From: Rhynchonema sp. JSB1_4 | Taxonomy: Eukaryota; Nematoda; Chromadorea; Monhysterida; Xyalidae | Assembly (NCBI GenBank): GCA_030248065.1 | Contig: JASAMV010007265.1 | Location: forward strand, 1-11,154 | Direction of reading: 5' to 3' | Length of the DNA: 11,154 bases | Shown here: one piece after another, positions 1-6,294 of the stretch | Position numbering within the stretch: position 1 is the first letter of the stretch | Layout: each line of letters opens with the position of its first letter | Translations under genes and position numbers: made by a program | The notes under the pieces: model-generated | The model's database searches: none | Seen by the model: only the letters and a program-made list of their open reading frames with translations | What the model was told of the DNA's origin: nothing

Positions 1-755
1 AAAAATTCGCAACATTTGTTCATTTTCATTTTTCAATGACCAACTTTGTTTTGTTCTGCTGTGGAAAGCGCGGATCGCGCGGCGCCGCCCACAGTTCCTG
101 CTTCACTTGCTCGTTCGCAGCTTTATCGTAGACCTTGCTCGGGTCAAACTGCCATTTACCTTCCTGTAATCAGTCAGTCATTGAAAATGAATTTGTGGAA
201 ACGATGCACGTCTTTTATAGTTGCGGTGCGGACGGAAAACAGCCGGTTATTTTCGTAAAAAAACGAAAAAAATGGGCCTATTTTGGACCCAACATAAATT
301 TTCGTGAAGACAACAAGCAATACGGTTGTGCACTACGGTTCTTTATCGCTTTTCGGAAGTTTTCCAAAAGTAAAAAAAAACGGGTTTTCCGCAAGTATAA
401 CCCGTCTTACGTCGATTTGACGTTGCCATTGTTTGAGACGTCATCTCCGGCACTTTCATGTCCGCCGGCATAATGTTGTTGGGTCTGGCTGATTAACGCG
501 ATGTAAGAAGACGTTTATTCGGTTCGGATCAGAAATTACCTGAAAAAATCGTAAATCTTCCCTGAAATACAAGAGGGCTGTGGCAGACGAGAAACTTGTG
601 CGCGCCCAGCCGGCATGCGACGTGCGAGTGAAAAACAAGAAAAAATCTTTTCTCAATACAAGTGTCTTTTTAAAGTCGGCGAAGTGAACTTTTCCAGTAT
701 TGAGGAAGAAATGAAAGGATTTCAAGCTGTCGTAGCCAGGATTATCAATGTTCTG
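1..755. other. Segment without the window's repeats; possible cargo of an H element
   Basis: This is the only long stretch at the left end free of poly-G/C runs and of the tag motifs found everywhere else. It runs directly into the last 36 bp of an H-family terminus at 757-792. Other H copies carry about 120 bp of characteristic subterminal sequence before that terminus, and here it is missing. The simplest reading is that the segment lies inside a longer H element whose other end is left of the window, as in the cargo-bearing H at 9158-10056. Two short frames look less repetitive than the rest: 204-473 (listed separately) and 615-830, whose last 25 or so codons read through the transposon end and so cannot be native. 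I recognise no family. It could also be ordinary host sequence beside a truncated H. Confidence 0.45.
204..473 (+). CDS. Unrecognised small ORF, possibly an exon or gene fragment
   Basis: An open frame of 89 codons from ATG at 204 to TAA at 471-473; it stays open back to about 132 without an earlier ATG. The product would be basic, with a lysine/arginine-rich middle (KKRKKWAYFGP near residues 19-29 and SKSKKKRVFRKYNPSYVDL near 52-70). Residue composition is mixed rather than homopolymer-driven, unlike nearly every other open frame here. I see no catalytic motif, zinc-binding pattern, signal peptide or membrane segment, and no obvious promoter, splice site or polyadenylation signal. If 1-755 is cargo of an H element, this could be a captured host exon or a remnant of an element-encoded protein. 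A chance frame remains quite possible. Confidence 0.15.
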   Translation: MHVFYSCGADGKQPVIFVKKRKKWAYFGPNINFREDNKQYGCALRFFIAFRKFSKSKKKRVFRKYNPSYVDLTLPLFETSSPALSCPPA

Positions 756-756
756 G

Positions 757-792
757 TTCAATTAATGGGGGGTTCTATTACCAACAATACGG
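757..792 (+). mobile_element. H1: right terminus of an H-family (TA-target) transposon
   Basis: The sequence ends ACAATACGG followed by TA at 793-794 and is the same terminus as in H3 (ending 5831), the inner H (10056) and the outer H (10227), with two substitutions. Only the last 36 bp match, including one tag-like ATTAATGGGGGG. The TA and following TTTTTATATGC line up with the start of the family D core (TTTTTATGTAC at 6785), so this H probably inserted at a TA inside a D element, whose left half would lie left of the window. Confidence 0.7.
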
Positions 793-1010
793 TATTTTTA
801 TATGCTATGAAGTGCATACATCGCACATAGCGCGCGATTTTTTGCAGGGGTTTTCAGTCGAAATTTGGGCATTTTTGACCGAAAAATGGGCATTTTGAGG
901 GCGAAAATCGGGGCGGCTATGTTGCCAAAGACCGGGCGGGATAGGGGGGATGGTAGGGTACCGGACGTGCATTTGGGAAAAGCCATTTAAAAATTGCCTT
1001 CCCTTTCTCA
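793..1010 (+). mobile_element. D1: partial family D element
   Basis: Positions 795-935 repeat the D2 core at about 6783-6925: a CG-rich palindrome remnant (TAGCGCGCGATTTTTTGC near 827), then GTCGAAATTTGGGC, ATTTTTGACCGAAAAATGGG and a GGGGCGG tag. The tags here are decayed (GGGGCGGCTATGTTGCC, GGGCGGGATAGGGGGGATGG, TAGGGTACCGG). The left tags are missing because H1 interrupts the core. No right TIR is recognisable before H2 begins at about 1015; 961-1010 holds nothing I can assign. Confidence 0.65.
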
Positions 1011-1016
1011 GGCTTA

Positions 1017-1458
1017 CCGTCTTGAAGAGAATTGGAACCTGGGGGTCTATTTTTCACTGGGGTCATTTTGGGGGGTTCAATTTATGGGGTGAGGGGTCAA
1101 TTATTGTGGGGGGTTATATTTTTCATTTGGCCCCTCGACGACAAAAATCATAGTTAAAAAATGGTTTGTTTTCGGTATTTTCTAACTTTAACAGCGGCAA
1201 TTATGCTTAAAAGCAGGGCGGGGGGCACATCGTCACGCCGATGGTCTTGAATCACCCCGCGAAACCTAGGCGTAGACAGGACTCCAAATTAATTTTTTCA
1301 ATAATTTGCTAAATACAACAGTCACACAATGCTCTCGCATCCCCGTAAAAAGCTGTATTCTGCTGTGTACGCAAGCTTAAACAACGTTTGACACAACAAC
1401 ACAGCCTTACCATATACCACTAATCTGTGGTACGGTGAAGGTTGGGGTGGGGTTCTAT
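1017..1458 (+). mobile_element. H2: diverged H element, interrupted by F-a
   Basis: The left end (CCGTCTTGAAGAGAATTGGA) is a decayed form of the H TIR CCGTATTGTCGGAAATAGAA, preceded by TA. The inside parallels H3: GGGGTCATTTTGGGGGG and TCAATTTATGGGG tags, a TTTCATTTGGCCCC segment, the core with TGTTTTCGGTATTTT and AACAGCGGCAATTATGC, then GTGTACGCAAGCTTAAACAA and a stretch ending GGTTCTAT. About 130 bp at 1220-1345 are extra relative to H3 and unexplained. At 1459 element F-a begins; the 8 bp before it (GGTTCTAT) would be its target duplication, but the other copy is lost. Confidence 0.75.
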
Positions 1459-1783
1459 CAGTGTAGTTCCTCGTCCGGCGGGGAAACTGGTGTTCCTCCC
1501 TACTTTTTTGGAGGGGAATTAGTGCACCTCCCTGGGGGGGGAAAGGGGGAAGACCCAAAATCAGGAAAAAGTCACTTTTTTAGGTAGAAATTTGACCTAT
1601 GTTATTGGTCGGGGCGGGTATGTTACCAAAGCCGGTACCAAAACCAAACCAATAACATTGGTATTTCTTGCTTCAATGCAGCACTCAAGGCAACCCAGAC
1701 ACAGAAATTTGACCTGTTTTTACCCCTTTTTGGAAAAAAATTCTTCATAAAAAGGGTATTTTGGCGACTCTGGAGACTAGCTT
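1459..1783 (+). mobile_element. F-a: family F element, right part lost
   Basis: Starts with TIR CAGTGTAGTTCC. As in other F copies the first two tags are separated by a T-rich spacer (ACTTTTTTGG); here they read GGGGAAACTGGTGTTCC and GGGGAATTAGTGCACC, the most diverged set in the window. Next come AAGACCCAAAATCAGG, AAAAAGTCACTTTTTTAGG, the 117-bp insertion, then TTCTTCATAAAAAGGG and TATTTTGGCGACT, all in the F core order. After 1771 it departs from F, so the right half and right TIR are missing. Confidence 0.8.
1599..1715. mobile_element. 117-bp insertion inside F-a with a 13-bp direct repeat
   Basis: The F core should read continuously through TTTGACCTNTTTTTACCCC. In F-a it is split: AGAAATTTGACCT occurs at 1586-1598 and again at 1703-1715, with 104 bp between. 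A 13-bp duplication is longer than the hAT or TA signatures and is in the range of target-primed retrotransposition, or could come from a replication-slip duplication. The insert opens with ATGTTATTGGT (1599-1609), whose exact inverse lies at 1648-1658, forming a stem-loop of about 60 nt. It also contains a D-like tag GGGGCGGGTATGTTACC. No poly-A tail is visible. Confidence 0.6.
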
Positions 1784-1791
1784 TTCCCAAC

Positions 1792-2288
1792 TAGGCATGT
1801 GGCAATACCCAATACCCAATATCACCCAATACCCAATACCTGGTATTGGGTACCCAATACCCAATACCAGGTATTGAGTACCGGTATTGGGTATTGGGTG
1901 TGGGCCTGGTATTGGGCATTGGGTATTGGATTGGGTGTTTTCCAGGTATTGGGTGCCACCCAATACCCCTGTTTTGCCCTATTTTTCTCCTCCGGGGCCC
2001 TGAAATGGTGAAAAATTTTCAATTTTTTAGCCTTTGAAATCGCTTTTTTAGCTGGAATGTTAAGAAGAATGAGAAATTCAGTCATATTTTACTTAGTATT
2101 CGATAAAAACCCAAAACAGGCCCATTTTTTTAAAAGTTTGGAATTTTTGGGTATTGGGTCGGTATTGGATATTGGGTATTGGGTCTCAACCTGAGTATTG
2201 GGTATTGGGTTGGGTCCCATTTGAGGTATTGGGAATTGGGGGCGGGCCCTGGTATTGGGTCAAAAAATCGGTACTGCCCCCATGCCTA
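1792..2288. mobile_element. J: complete 497-bp element, 8-bp TSD TTCCCAAC
   Basis: Bounded by TAGGCATGTGGCAATACC (1792-1809) and its imperfect inverse GGTACTGCCCCCATGCCTA (2270-2288). Both sides carry TTCCCAAC (1784-1791 and 2289-2296), an exact 8-bp target duplication. Inside, arrays of the 7-bp unit TATTGGG lie on each side of an AT-rich core (about 1970-2145) that has no CGCGCG palindrome. TSD length fits hAT, but the terminal bases differ from the CAGTG of the other families. There is no coding capacity. Confidence 0.85.
1804..1960. repeat. Left TATTGGG array of J, in both orientations
   Basis: CCCAATA units on this strand run from 1804 to about 1835, followed by TATTGGG units and then alternating blocks, so the first 100 bp is a set of nested palindromes (for example CCAATACCTGGTATTGG at 1834-1850). 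The right array (2150-2260) is only in the TATTGGG orientation. The unit is a heptamer but differs from the common telomere heptamers, so I do not call it telomeric. Confidence 0.85.
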
Positions 2289-2336
2289 TTCCCAACATGC
2301 CCGACCGACCGGAGCGGGGCGGGTGGTAGGGGGTAG
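2289..2336 (+). repeat. D-like tag remnant, host sequence of J
   Basis: After the second J target duplication the sequence reads GCCCGACCGACCGGAGCGGGGCGGG then TGGTAGGGGGTAG, resembling family D tags. This short piece is what the J insertion separated from 1772-1791. The last 8 bp (GGGGGTAG) are the left flank of F-b. Confidence 0.4.
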
Positions 2337-2685
2337 CAGTGTAGTTCATGTTCCTGGTCCGGCGCGGCGGTTAGTGTACCTACCCCTTTTTTTCCGTGCG
2401 GCGGTTAGTGTACCTCCCTGGGGGGAAGGGGGGGAAGACCCAAATCCAGGAAAAAGTCACTTTTTGAGGTGGAAAATTTGACCGATTTTTACCACTTTTT
2501 GGAAAAAATTCTCCATAAAAAGGGTATTTTGGCGACTTTTGACATCATAGACCTAAAAATCACCCATTTTAGGCCTAAAAATGGCTATTTTAGGCCTAAA
2601 AATGCCGATTTTAGGCAAAAAATTGAGGCGGTTAGTGTACCTGGCGGGGCGGTTAGTGTACTAGTGTACCGTAAAAACCTAAATA
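2337..2685 (+). mobile_element. F-b: family F element with GGTTAGTGTACC tags, right end missing
   Basis: TIR CAGTGTAGTTC, a small internal repeat (ATGTTC), then CTGGTCCGG and two tags GCGGTTAGTGTACC separated by a T-rich spacer. The core follows intact from AAGACCCAAATCCAGG through TTTTGGCGACTTTTGACATC to TTTTAGGCCTAAAAATGGC and TTTTAGGCAAAAAATTG. Two more GCGGTTAGTGTAC tags lie after the core. The tag is thus the same on both sides yet differs from that of every other F copy. The element breaks off near 2665-2685, with no inverse TIR. Confidence 0.85.
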
Positions 2686-2728
2686 GAAGGGGGACTCTAT
2701 TAATTCACTGACCCCATTTGGGGTGGGG
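2686..2728 (+). repeat. Family I remnant
   Basis: Contains GGGGGACTCTATTAATTCAC followed by TGACCCC, almost the same as 5986-6005 in the longer family I copy. The two pieces may be one element split by F-c and the B dimer, since what follows F-c and B at 5952 is again family I sequence. Confidence 0.5.
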
Positions 2729-3556
2729 CAGTGTAGTTCCTGGTCCAGAGGGGGAACAGGCGGTATCCCTCTTTTCGAAGGGGGAACAGACGTACCCACC
2801 TGGGGGGGGGGGGGCGGAAGGGGGGGGGAGGGACCCCGAAGGGGGGGCAATGGTGTGGCTGGGGGGGGGGTGGGGGGGGGTCCCCCCCAAGGTACAGTAG
2901 GTAGGTTGCCGCCCCTCGCCTGGTACAGTAGGTAGGTTGCCGCCCCTCTTCTGGTACAGTAGGTAGGTTGCCGCCCCACCTAACTTTTCACCCAAAACAC
3001 TCATTTTTGGCTTAAAATTGCATAAAATTAGCATATTTGTCTGTAAATAGGCGAAAAATCGCGCGCTGCGCGCGAAATTAGTGTTTTAGGCCACATTTTC
3101 TTCAGTATTTAGACATAAAAAATTTCGGTTTCCAGATGACCCCCCCCCCCAAGTGGTACGACCCCCCCTAGCTCGGCTGGTACAGTAGGTAGGTTGCCGC
3201 CCCGCATTTTGGGTGGTACAGTAGGTTGCCGCCCCGCCTGGGTAGCTACACCACTGGGGGGGGACCCAAATTTGGAGAAAAGTCTTTTTTTGAGGTCGAA
3301 AATTTGGCTCATTTTTGCCCCTTTTAGGAAAAAATCTCGATAAAAAGGGTATTTTGGCGATTTTTGACGACATTGACCTAAGAATCACTCATTTTATGCC
3401 CAAAAATGCCTATTTTATGCCAAAATTTGCCTATTTTAGGTAAAAATTGGGGGAGCAGACGTACCCGGAGGGGGAACAGTGGGGTAGGCGTACCATGGAG
3501 GGGTAACAGACGTACCCGAGGGCGGCGACCCGCCTCCCCCCCCAGGAACTACACTG
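2729..3556 (+). mobile_element. F-c: family F element (828 bp) containing G1
   Basis: Both TIRs are present: CAGTGTAGTTCCTGG at 2729 and its inverse CCAGGAACTACACTG at 3542-3556. Without G1 and its flanking duplication the element is about 411 bp, the same as F1 without D2. Tags on both sides are of the GGGGGAACAGACGTACC type (2750-2800 and 3449-3525), matching F1 but not F2, F4, F-a or F-b. The core lies at about 3264-3448. No 8-bp TSD is clear: the left flank is GGGTGGGG and the right flank was disrupted by the B insertion at 3562. Confidence 0.85.
2848..3256 (+). mobile_element. G1: nested element in F-c, GGTACAGTAGGTAGGTTGCC tags
   Basis: Termini CAATGGTGTGGCTGG and inverse AGCTACACCACTG match at 11 of 13 bases, and a run of seven G on each side is consistent with a G-rich TSD. 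Tags GGTACAGTAGGTAGGTTGCC occur at 2891, 2922 and 2953 before the core and 3179 after it, with a shortened one at 3215. The core (about 2980-3130) contains the palindrome TCGCGCGCTGCGCGCGA (3059-3075). The insertion point in F is the same as that of D2 in F1. Confidence 0.8.
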
Positions 3557-3561
3557 GGGGG

Positions 3562-3944
3562 CAGTGTAGTGGCAGGCCCATGTGTGGGAGGTAAGTATGA
3601 TGCGGGGTTGGGACCGGAAGCGTGAGAGGTATGATTTTGGTCACCCAAAAAGGCGAAAAAACACCGTTTTTGGCCAAAAATTGAGGTAAAATAGTACTTT
3701 TTCAAAATTTTCGCCGAAAATCGCCTAAAAATAGGTATTATGGGTGGGCTTGCGCGCGGAGCGCGCGATTTTTGGGAACATAAGGTCGAAAAACACCGAT
3801 TTTTGCCTTAAAAGGTATAAAATTGCTTGTGAGAGGTATGATTTGGAGTTGTGAGAGGTAATTACTCAACCCCCCCAACCCCCCCTCGGGTTGTGTGGTA
3901 GGTAAGTACTGAGAGGGGGTAACCCCCCCCCAGCCACTACTATG
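3562..3944 (+). mobile_element. B1: family B element, left unit of a dimer
   Basis: Begins CAGTGTAGTGGCAGG and ends CCAGCCACTACTATG, whose inverse matches the start at 12 of 15 positions. Tags GTGAGAGGTA flank the core at about 3626, 3830 and 3852, with GTGGTAGGTAAGTA and GAGAGGGGGTAACC variants near the right end. The core (3637-3826) has a CGCC-GAAAAT block, the palindrome TGCGCGCGGAGCGCGCGA (3751-3768) and AAAAACACCGATTTTTGCC. The left flank CTGGGGGG (3554-3561) matches CTGGGGGC after 5951, not the sequence after 3944, so B1 and B4 seem to have moved, or been duplicated, as one unit. Confidence 0.8.
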
Positions 3945-3953
3945 GAATGGAGG

Positions 3954-4761
3954 CAGTGTAGTACTTGGTCAGGGTGTTGACGATAGATAGATTGGGACCC
4001 GAAATGTGTTGACGATAGATAGATGACCCAAGTCCGAAATCTGGGGGGTCGACCCAAACTTGTTGACGATAGATAGATGGTGGGGGGGTCGCCAAAAATC
4101 AAGGTATAGTATAGTATACAAAGTAGGTAATAATGTGTAAATATTAATGAAAATGTACTCAGATGTACTAAATCCGCGCGCAGCGCGCGATTTTTTTGCC
4201 TATTTGGAAAAATACCGATTTTGAGCCATTTTGAGGCAAAAATGCCCATTTTGGGGTCGAAATGTGTTGACGATAGATAGATTTGCCCATAAGTGTTGAC
4301 GATAGATAGATTGGGACCCGAAAAGTGTTGACGATAGATAGATGACCCAAGTCCGAAATCTGGGGGGCGGGTCGACCCAAACTTGTTGACGACAGATAGA
4401 TGGTGGGGGGGGGGGGTCGCCAAAAATCAAGGTATAGTATAGTGTACTAAGTAGGTAATAATGCGTAAATATTAATGAAAATGCACTGGTAGATGTACTA
4501 AATCCGCGCGTAGCGCGCGATTTTTTGCCTATTTGGGACAAAAAATACCGATTTTGAGCCATTTTGAGGCAAAAATACCCATTTTGGGGTCGAAATGTGT
4601 TGACGATAGATAGATTGTTTCCAGAATTTGTTGACGATAGATAGATTTGCCCATAAGTGTTGACGATAGATAGATGAAATCAAAAAGTGTTGACGATAGA
4701 TAGATGAATTTGGGGGGGACCACCCCCCCACCCCCCCCCCAAGTACTACCCTGCTACCCTG
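3954..4761 (+). mobile_element. C: complete 808-bp element with 11 GATAGATAGAT tags, TSD AATGGAGG
   Basis: Left TIR CAGTGTAGTACTTGG; right end is the inverse CCAAGTACTACCCTG followed by a tandem copy of its last 8 bp (CTACCCTG). AATGGAGG stands on both sides (3946-3953, 4762-4769), an exact 8-bp TSD. The element has a duplicated interior of period 319 bp (from 4022 and 4341), so it carries two cores, each with a palindrome (4174-4190 and 4504-4520), GTACTAAATCC on one side and ATTTTTTGCCTATTTGG on the other. It sits in the left part of B4. No coding capacity. Confidence 0.9.
3975..4705 (+). repeat. Eleven copies of TGTTGACGATAGATAGAT
   Basis: Copies start at 3975, 4007, 4061, 4265, 4294, 4326, 4384, 4598, 4629, 4658 and 4688, all in the same orientation; the copy at 4384 has one change (GACAGATAG). 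They group as 3, 4 and 4 around the two cores, with local spacings of 29-32 bp and occasional 54-58 bp. Interrepeat sequences recur (TGGGACCCGAAA, TTGCCCATAAG, GACCCAAGTCCGAAATC), so they are not unique spacers. Confidence 0.95.
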
Positions 4762-4981
4762 AATGGAGGTATGATTTTTGTCACCCAAAAAGGCGAAAAA
4801 ACACCGTTTTTTTGCCACAATTTTGGGCAAAAATTGAGGTAAAAATAGTACTTTTTCAAAATTTTCGCCGAAAATCACCTAAAAATAGGTATTATGGGTG
4901 GGTTTCGCGGTTTTTGGGAAAACAAGGTCGAAAAACACCGATTTTTGCCTTAAAAAGGTATAAAATTGCTTGTGAGAGGTA

Positions 4982-5831
4982 CCGTATTGTCGGAAATAGA
5001 ACCCGGGGGGTCTATTTTTTCACTGGGGTCATTTTGGGGGGTTCAATTTATGGGGGGGGGTCAATTATTGGGGGGGTTATGTTTTTCATTTGGCCCCCCG
5101 ACGAAAAAAAATCATTGTTAATAATGCCCTTAAAAATGGCTTGTTTTCGGTATTTTGTACCTTTAACAGCGTCGATTATGCTTAAAAAGCTGTGTTCTGT
5201 TGTGTACGCAAGCTTAAACAACGTTTGACACAACCAGTGTAGTGGCAGGCCCATGTGTGCGAGGTAAGTATGATGCGGGGTTGGGACCGGAAGCGTGAGA
5301 GGTATGATTTTGGTCATCCAAAAAGGCGAAAAAACACCGTTTTTGTGATACAATTTTGGCCAAAAATTGAGGTAAAAATAGTACTTTTTCAAAATTTTCG
5401 CCGAAAATCGCCTAAAAATAGGTATTATGGGTGGGTTTGCGCGCGGAGCGCGCGATTTTTAGGAAAATAAGGTCGAAAACACCGATTTTTGCCTTAAAAA
5501 GGTATAAAATTGCTTGTGAGAGGTATGATTTGGAGTTGTGAGAGGTAAGTACTCAACCCCCCCCCCAACCCCCCTCGGGTATTGTGGTAGGTAAGTACTG
5601 AGAGGGGGTAACCCCCCTCAACCCCCCCCCCCCCCCCCAGCCACCACGATGGACCCACCAACACCGCCCCACCCTCCCCCTCATCGGTGCGACGGGGAAG
5701 GTGGGGGGTGGGGTTCTATTAATGGGGCGGTCAATTAATGGGGGGTTCTATTTTTGATTTCGAGCCATTTAGGGGGGTTCAATTAATGGAGGGGGTCAAT
5801 TAATGGGGGGGTTCTATTTCCGACAATACGG
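4982..5831 (+). mobile_element. H3: complete H element (850 bp with nested B2), TA target
   Basis: TIRs CCGTATTGTCGGAAATAGAA and the exact inverse, each flanked by TA (4980-4981, 5832-5833). B1 and B2 show the empty site, GAGAGGTATGATTTGG, so insertion into one TA with TA duplication is directly visible. This target choice is typical of the Tc1/mariner superfamily, though the terminal CCGTATTG is not one I can assign. Subterminal tags are GGGGTCATTTTGGGG, GGGTCAATTATTGGGG and TCAATTAATGGGG. The core contains TGTTTTCGGTATTTTG and GTGTACGCAAGCTTAAAC. Without B2 it is about 425 bp and non-coding. Confidence 0.88.
5235..5651 (+). mobile_element. B2: complete 417-bp family B element inside H3
   Basis: Starts CAGTGTAGTGGCAGG and ends CCAGCCACCACGATG (inverse matches 11 of 15). 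The flanks GACACAAC (5227-5234) and GACCCACC (5652-5659) agree at 6 of 8 positions, and the host H sequence resumes correctly after it (AACACCGCC against AACACAGCC in H2), which supports a decayed 8-bp TSD. The core has palindrome TGCGCGCGGAGCGCGCGA (5438-5455). GTGAGAGGTA tags lie on both sides. Confidence 0.82.
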
Positions 5832-5951
5832 TATGATTTGGAGTTGTGAGAGGTAAGTACTCAACCCCCCAACGGTTGGGGCCCAACCCCCCTCGGGTTT
5901 TGTGGTAGGTAAGTACTGAGAGGGGTAACCCCCCCCCCAGCCACTACTATG

Positions 5952-6248
5952 CTGGGGGCTCTATTACGGGGGGCTCTATTCCGGGGGGCCTCTATTAATT
6001 CACTGACCCGAACCTGAAAAATTGTTCCCAGAAATACCCCCCAAAAACCCCTAAAATAGGTTTGAAAGGATGTTTTTTCGCTTGTAATCGCATTTATTCG
6101 TGTCTATTCGTCAATTAGAGGCATATTATGAGCTCTGAACGAAGAACAAACGTGCATAATTGTACCTGTGCACCACTACCCAGCCTTAATACACTCCTGT
6201 AAAGGGGATGTTACTTCGGGAGGAGGGGGGCTCTATTCCGGGGGGGGG
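5952..6248 (+). repeat. Family I element (partly defined)
   Basis: GGGGGCTCTATT tags occur at about 5955, 5970 and 5986 on the left and about 6227 on the right of a roughly 210-bp core that is neither G-rich nor palindromic, repeating the tag-core-tag plan. I see no TIR or TSD. The core (6003-6220) shows no long reading frame and no similarity to anything else in the window except the 2686-2728 fragment. A1 begins right after at 6249. Confidence 0.55.
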
Positions 6249-6294
6249 CAGTGTTGGAGGTGGGGGGTTTGGGGGGGGGGGGTAGCCCCCCCAG

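Larger units (their letters stand above)
4762..5951 (+). mobile_element. B4: right unit of the B dimer, interrupted by H3
   Basis: Core 4770-4979 follows B1 closely from TATGATTTTTGTCACCC to GCTTGTGAGAGG, then H3 intervenes, and the element resumes at TATGATTTGGAGTTGTGAG (5832) through to CCACTACTATG (5951). Without H3 it lacks about the first 65 bp of B, so it appears to start inside the unit, joined directly to the end of B1. The core palindrome is nearly gone: where B1 and B2 have two CGCGCG arms, B4 has only TTTCGCGG (about 4902-4909). Confidence 0.75.

Noticed and set aside
615..830. 71-codon frame as a gene
   Set aside because: Its C-terminal third reads through the H terminus and the D core, so at most the first 45 or so codons could be native, with no supporting motif.
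1804..2260. Interstitial telomere made of TATTGGG
   Set aside because: The unit is not a known telomere repeat, the orientation switches repeatedly, and the arrays lie within a TSD-flanked element.
2653..3034. Long proline/glycine-rich open frames on either strand (also near 3436-3705, 6211-6837, 7953-8237, 8540-9017)
   Set aside because: They arise from poly-G/poly-C runs and tag repeats, cross TIRs and TSDs of nested elements, and differ between copies by frameshifts without constraint.
2729..3556. 8-bp TSD for F-c
   Set aside because: The left flank GGGTGGGG finds no convincing partner on the right, where the B insertion starts 5 bp after the TIR; matches in G-runs are uninformative.
3975..4705. 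CRISPR-like array (18-bp repeats with short spacers)
   Set aside because: Repeats are too short, intervals vary from 29 to 58 bp, the interrepeat sequences recur, no cas genes are present, and the array lies inside a transposon with exact TIRs and TSD.
3866..4878. Minus-strand frames with repeated IYRQH or YLSSTL peptides
   Set aside because: They are translations of the TGTTGACGATAGATAGAT tag and run across the ends of element C.
5640..5720. Separate element suggested by the changed sequence after B2 (CACCGCCCCACCCTCCCCC)
   Set aside because: It aligns as a diverged continuation of H (AACACAGCC through GGGGTTCTAT in H2), so it is H3 sequence.
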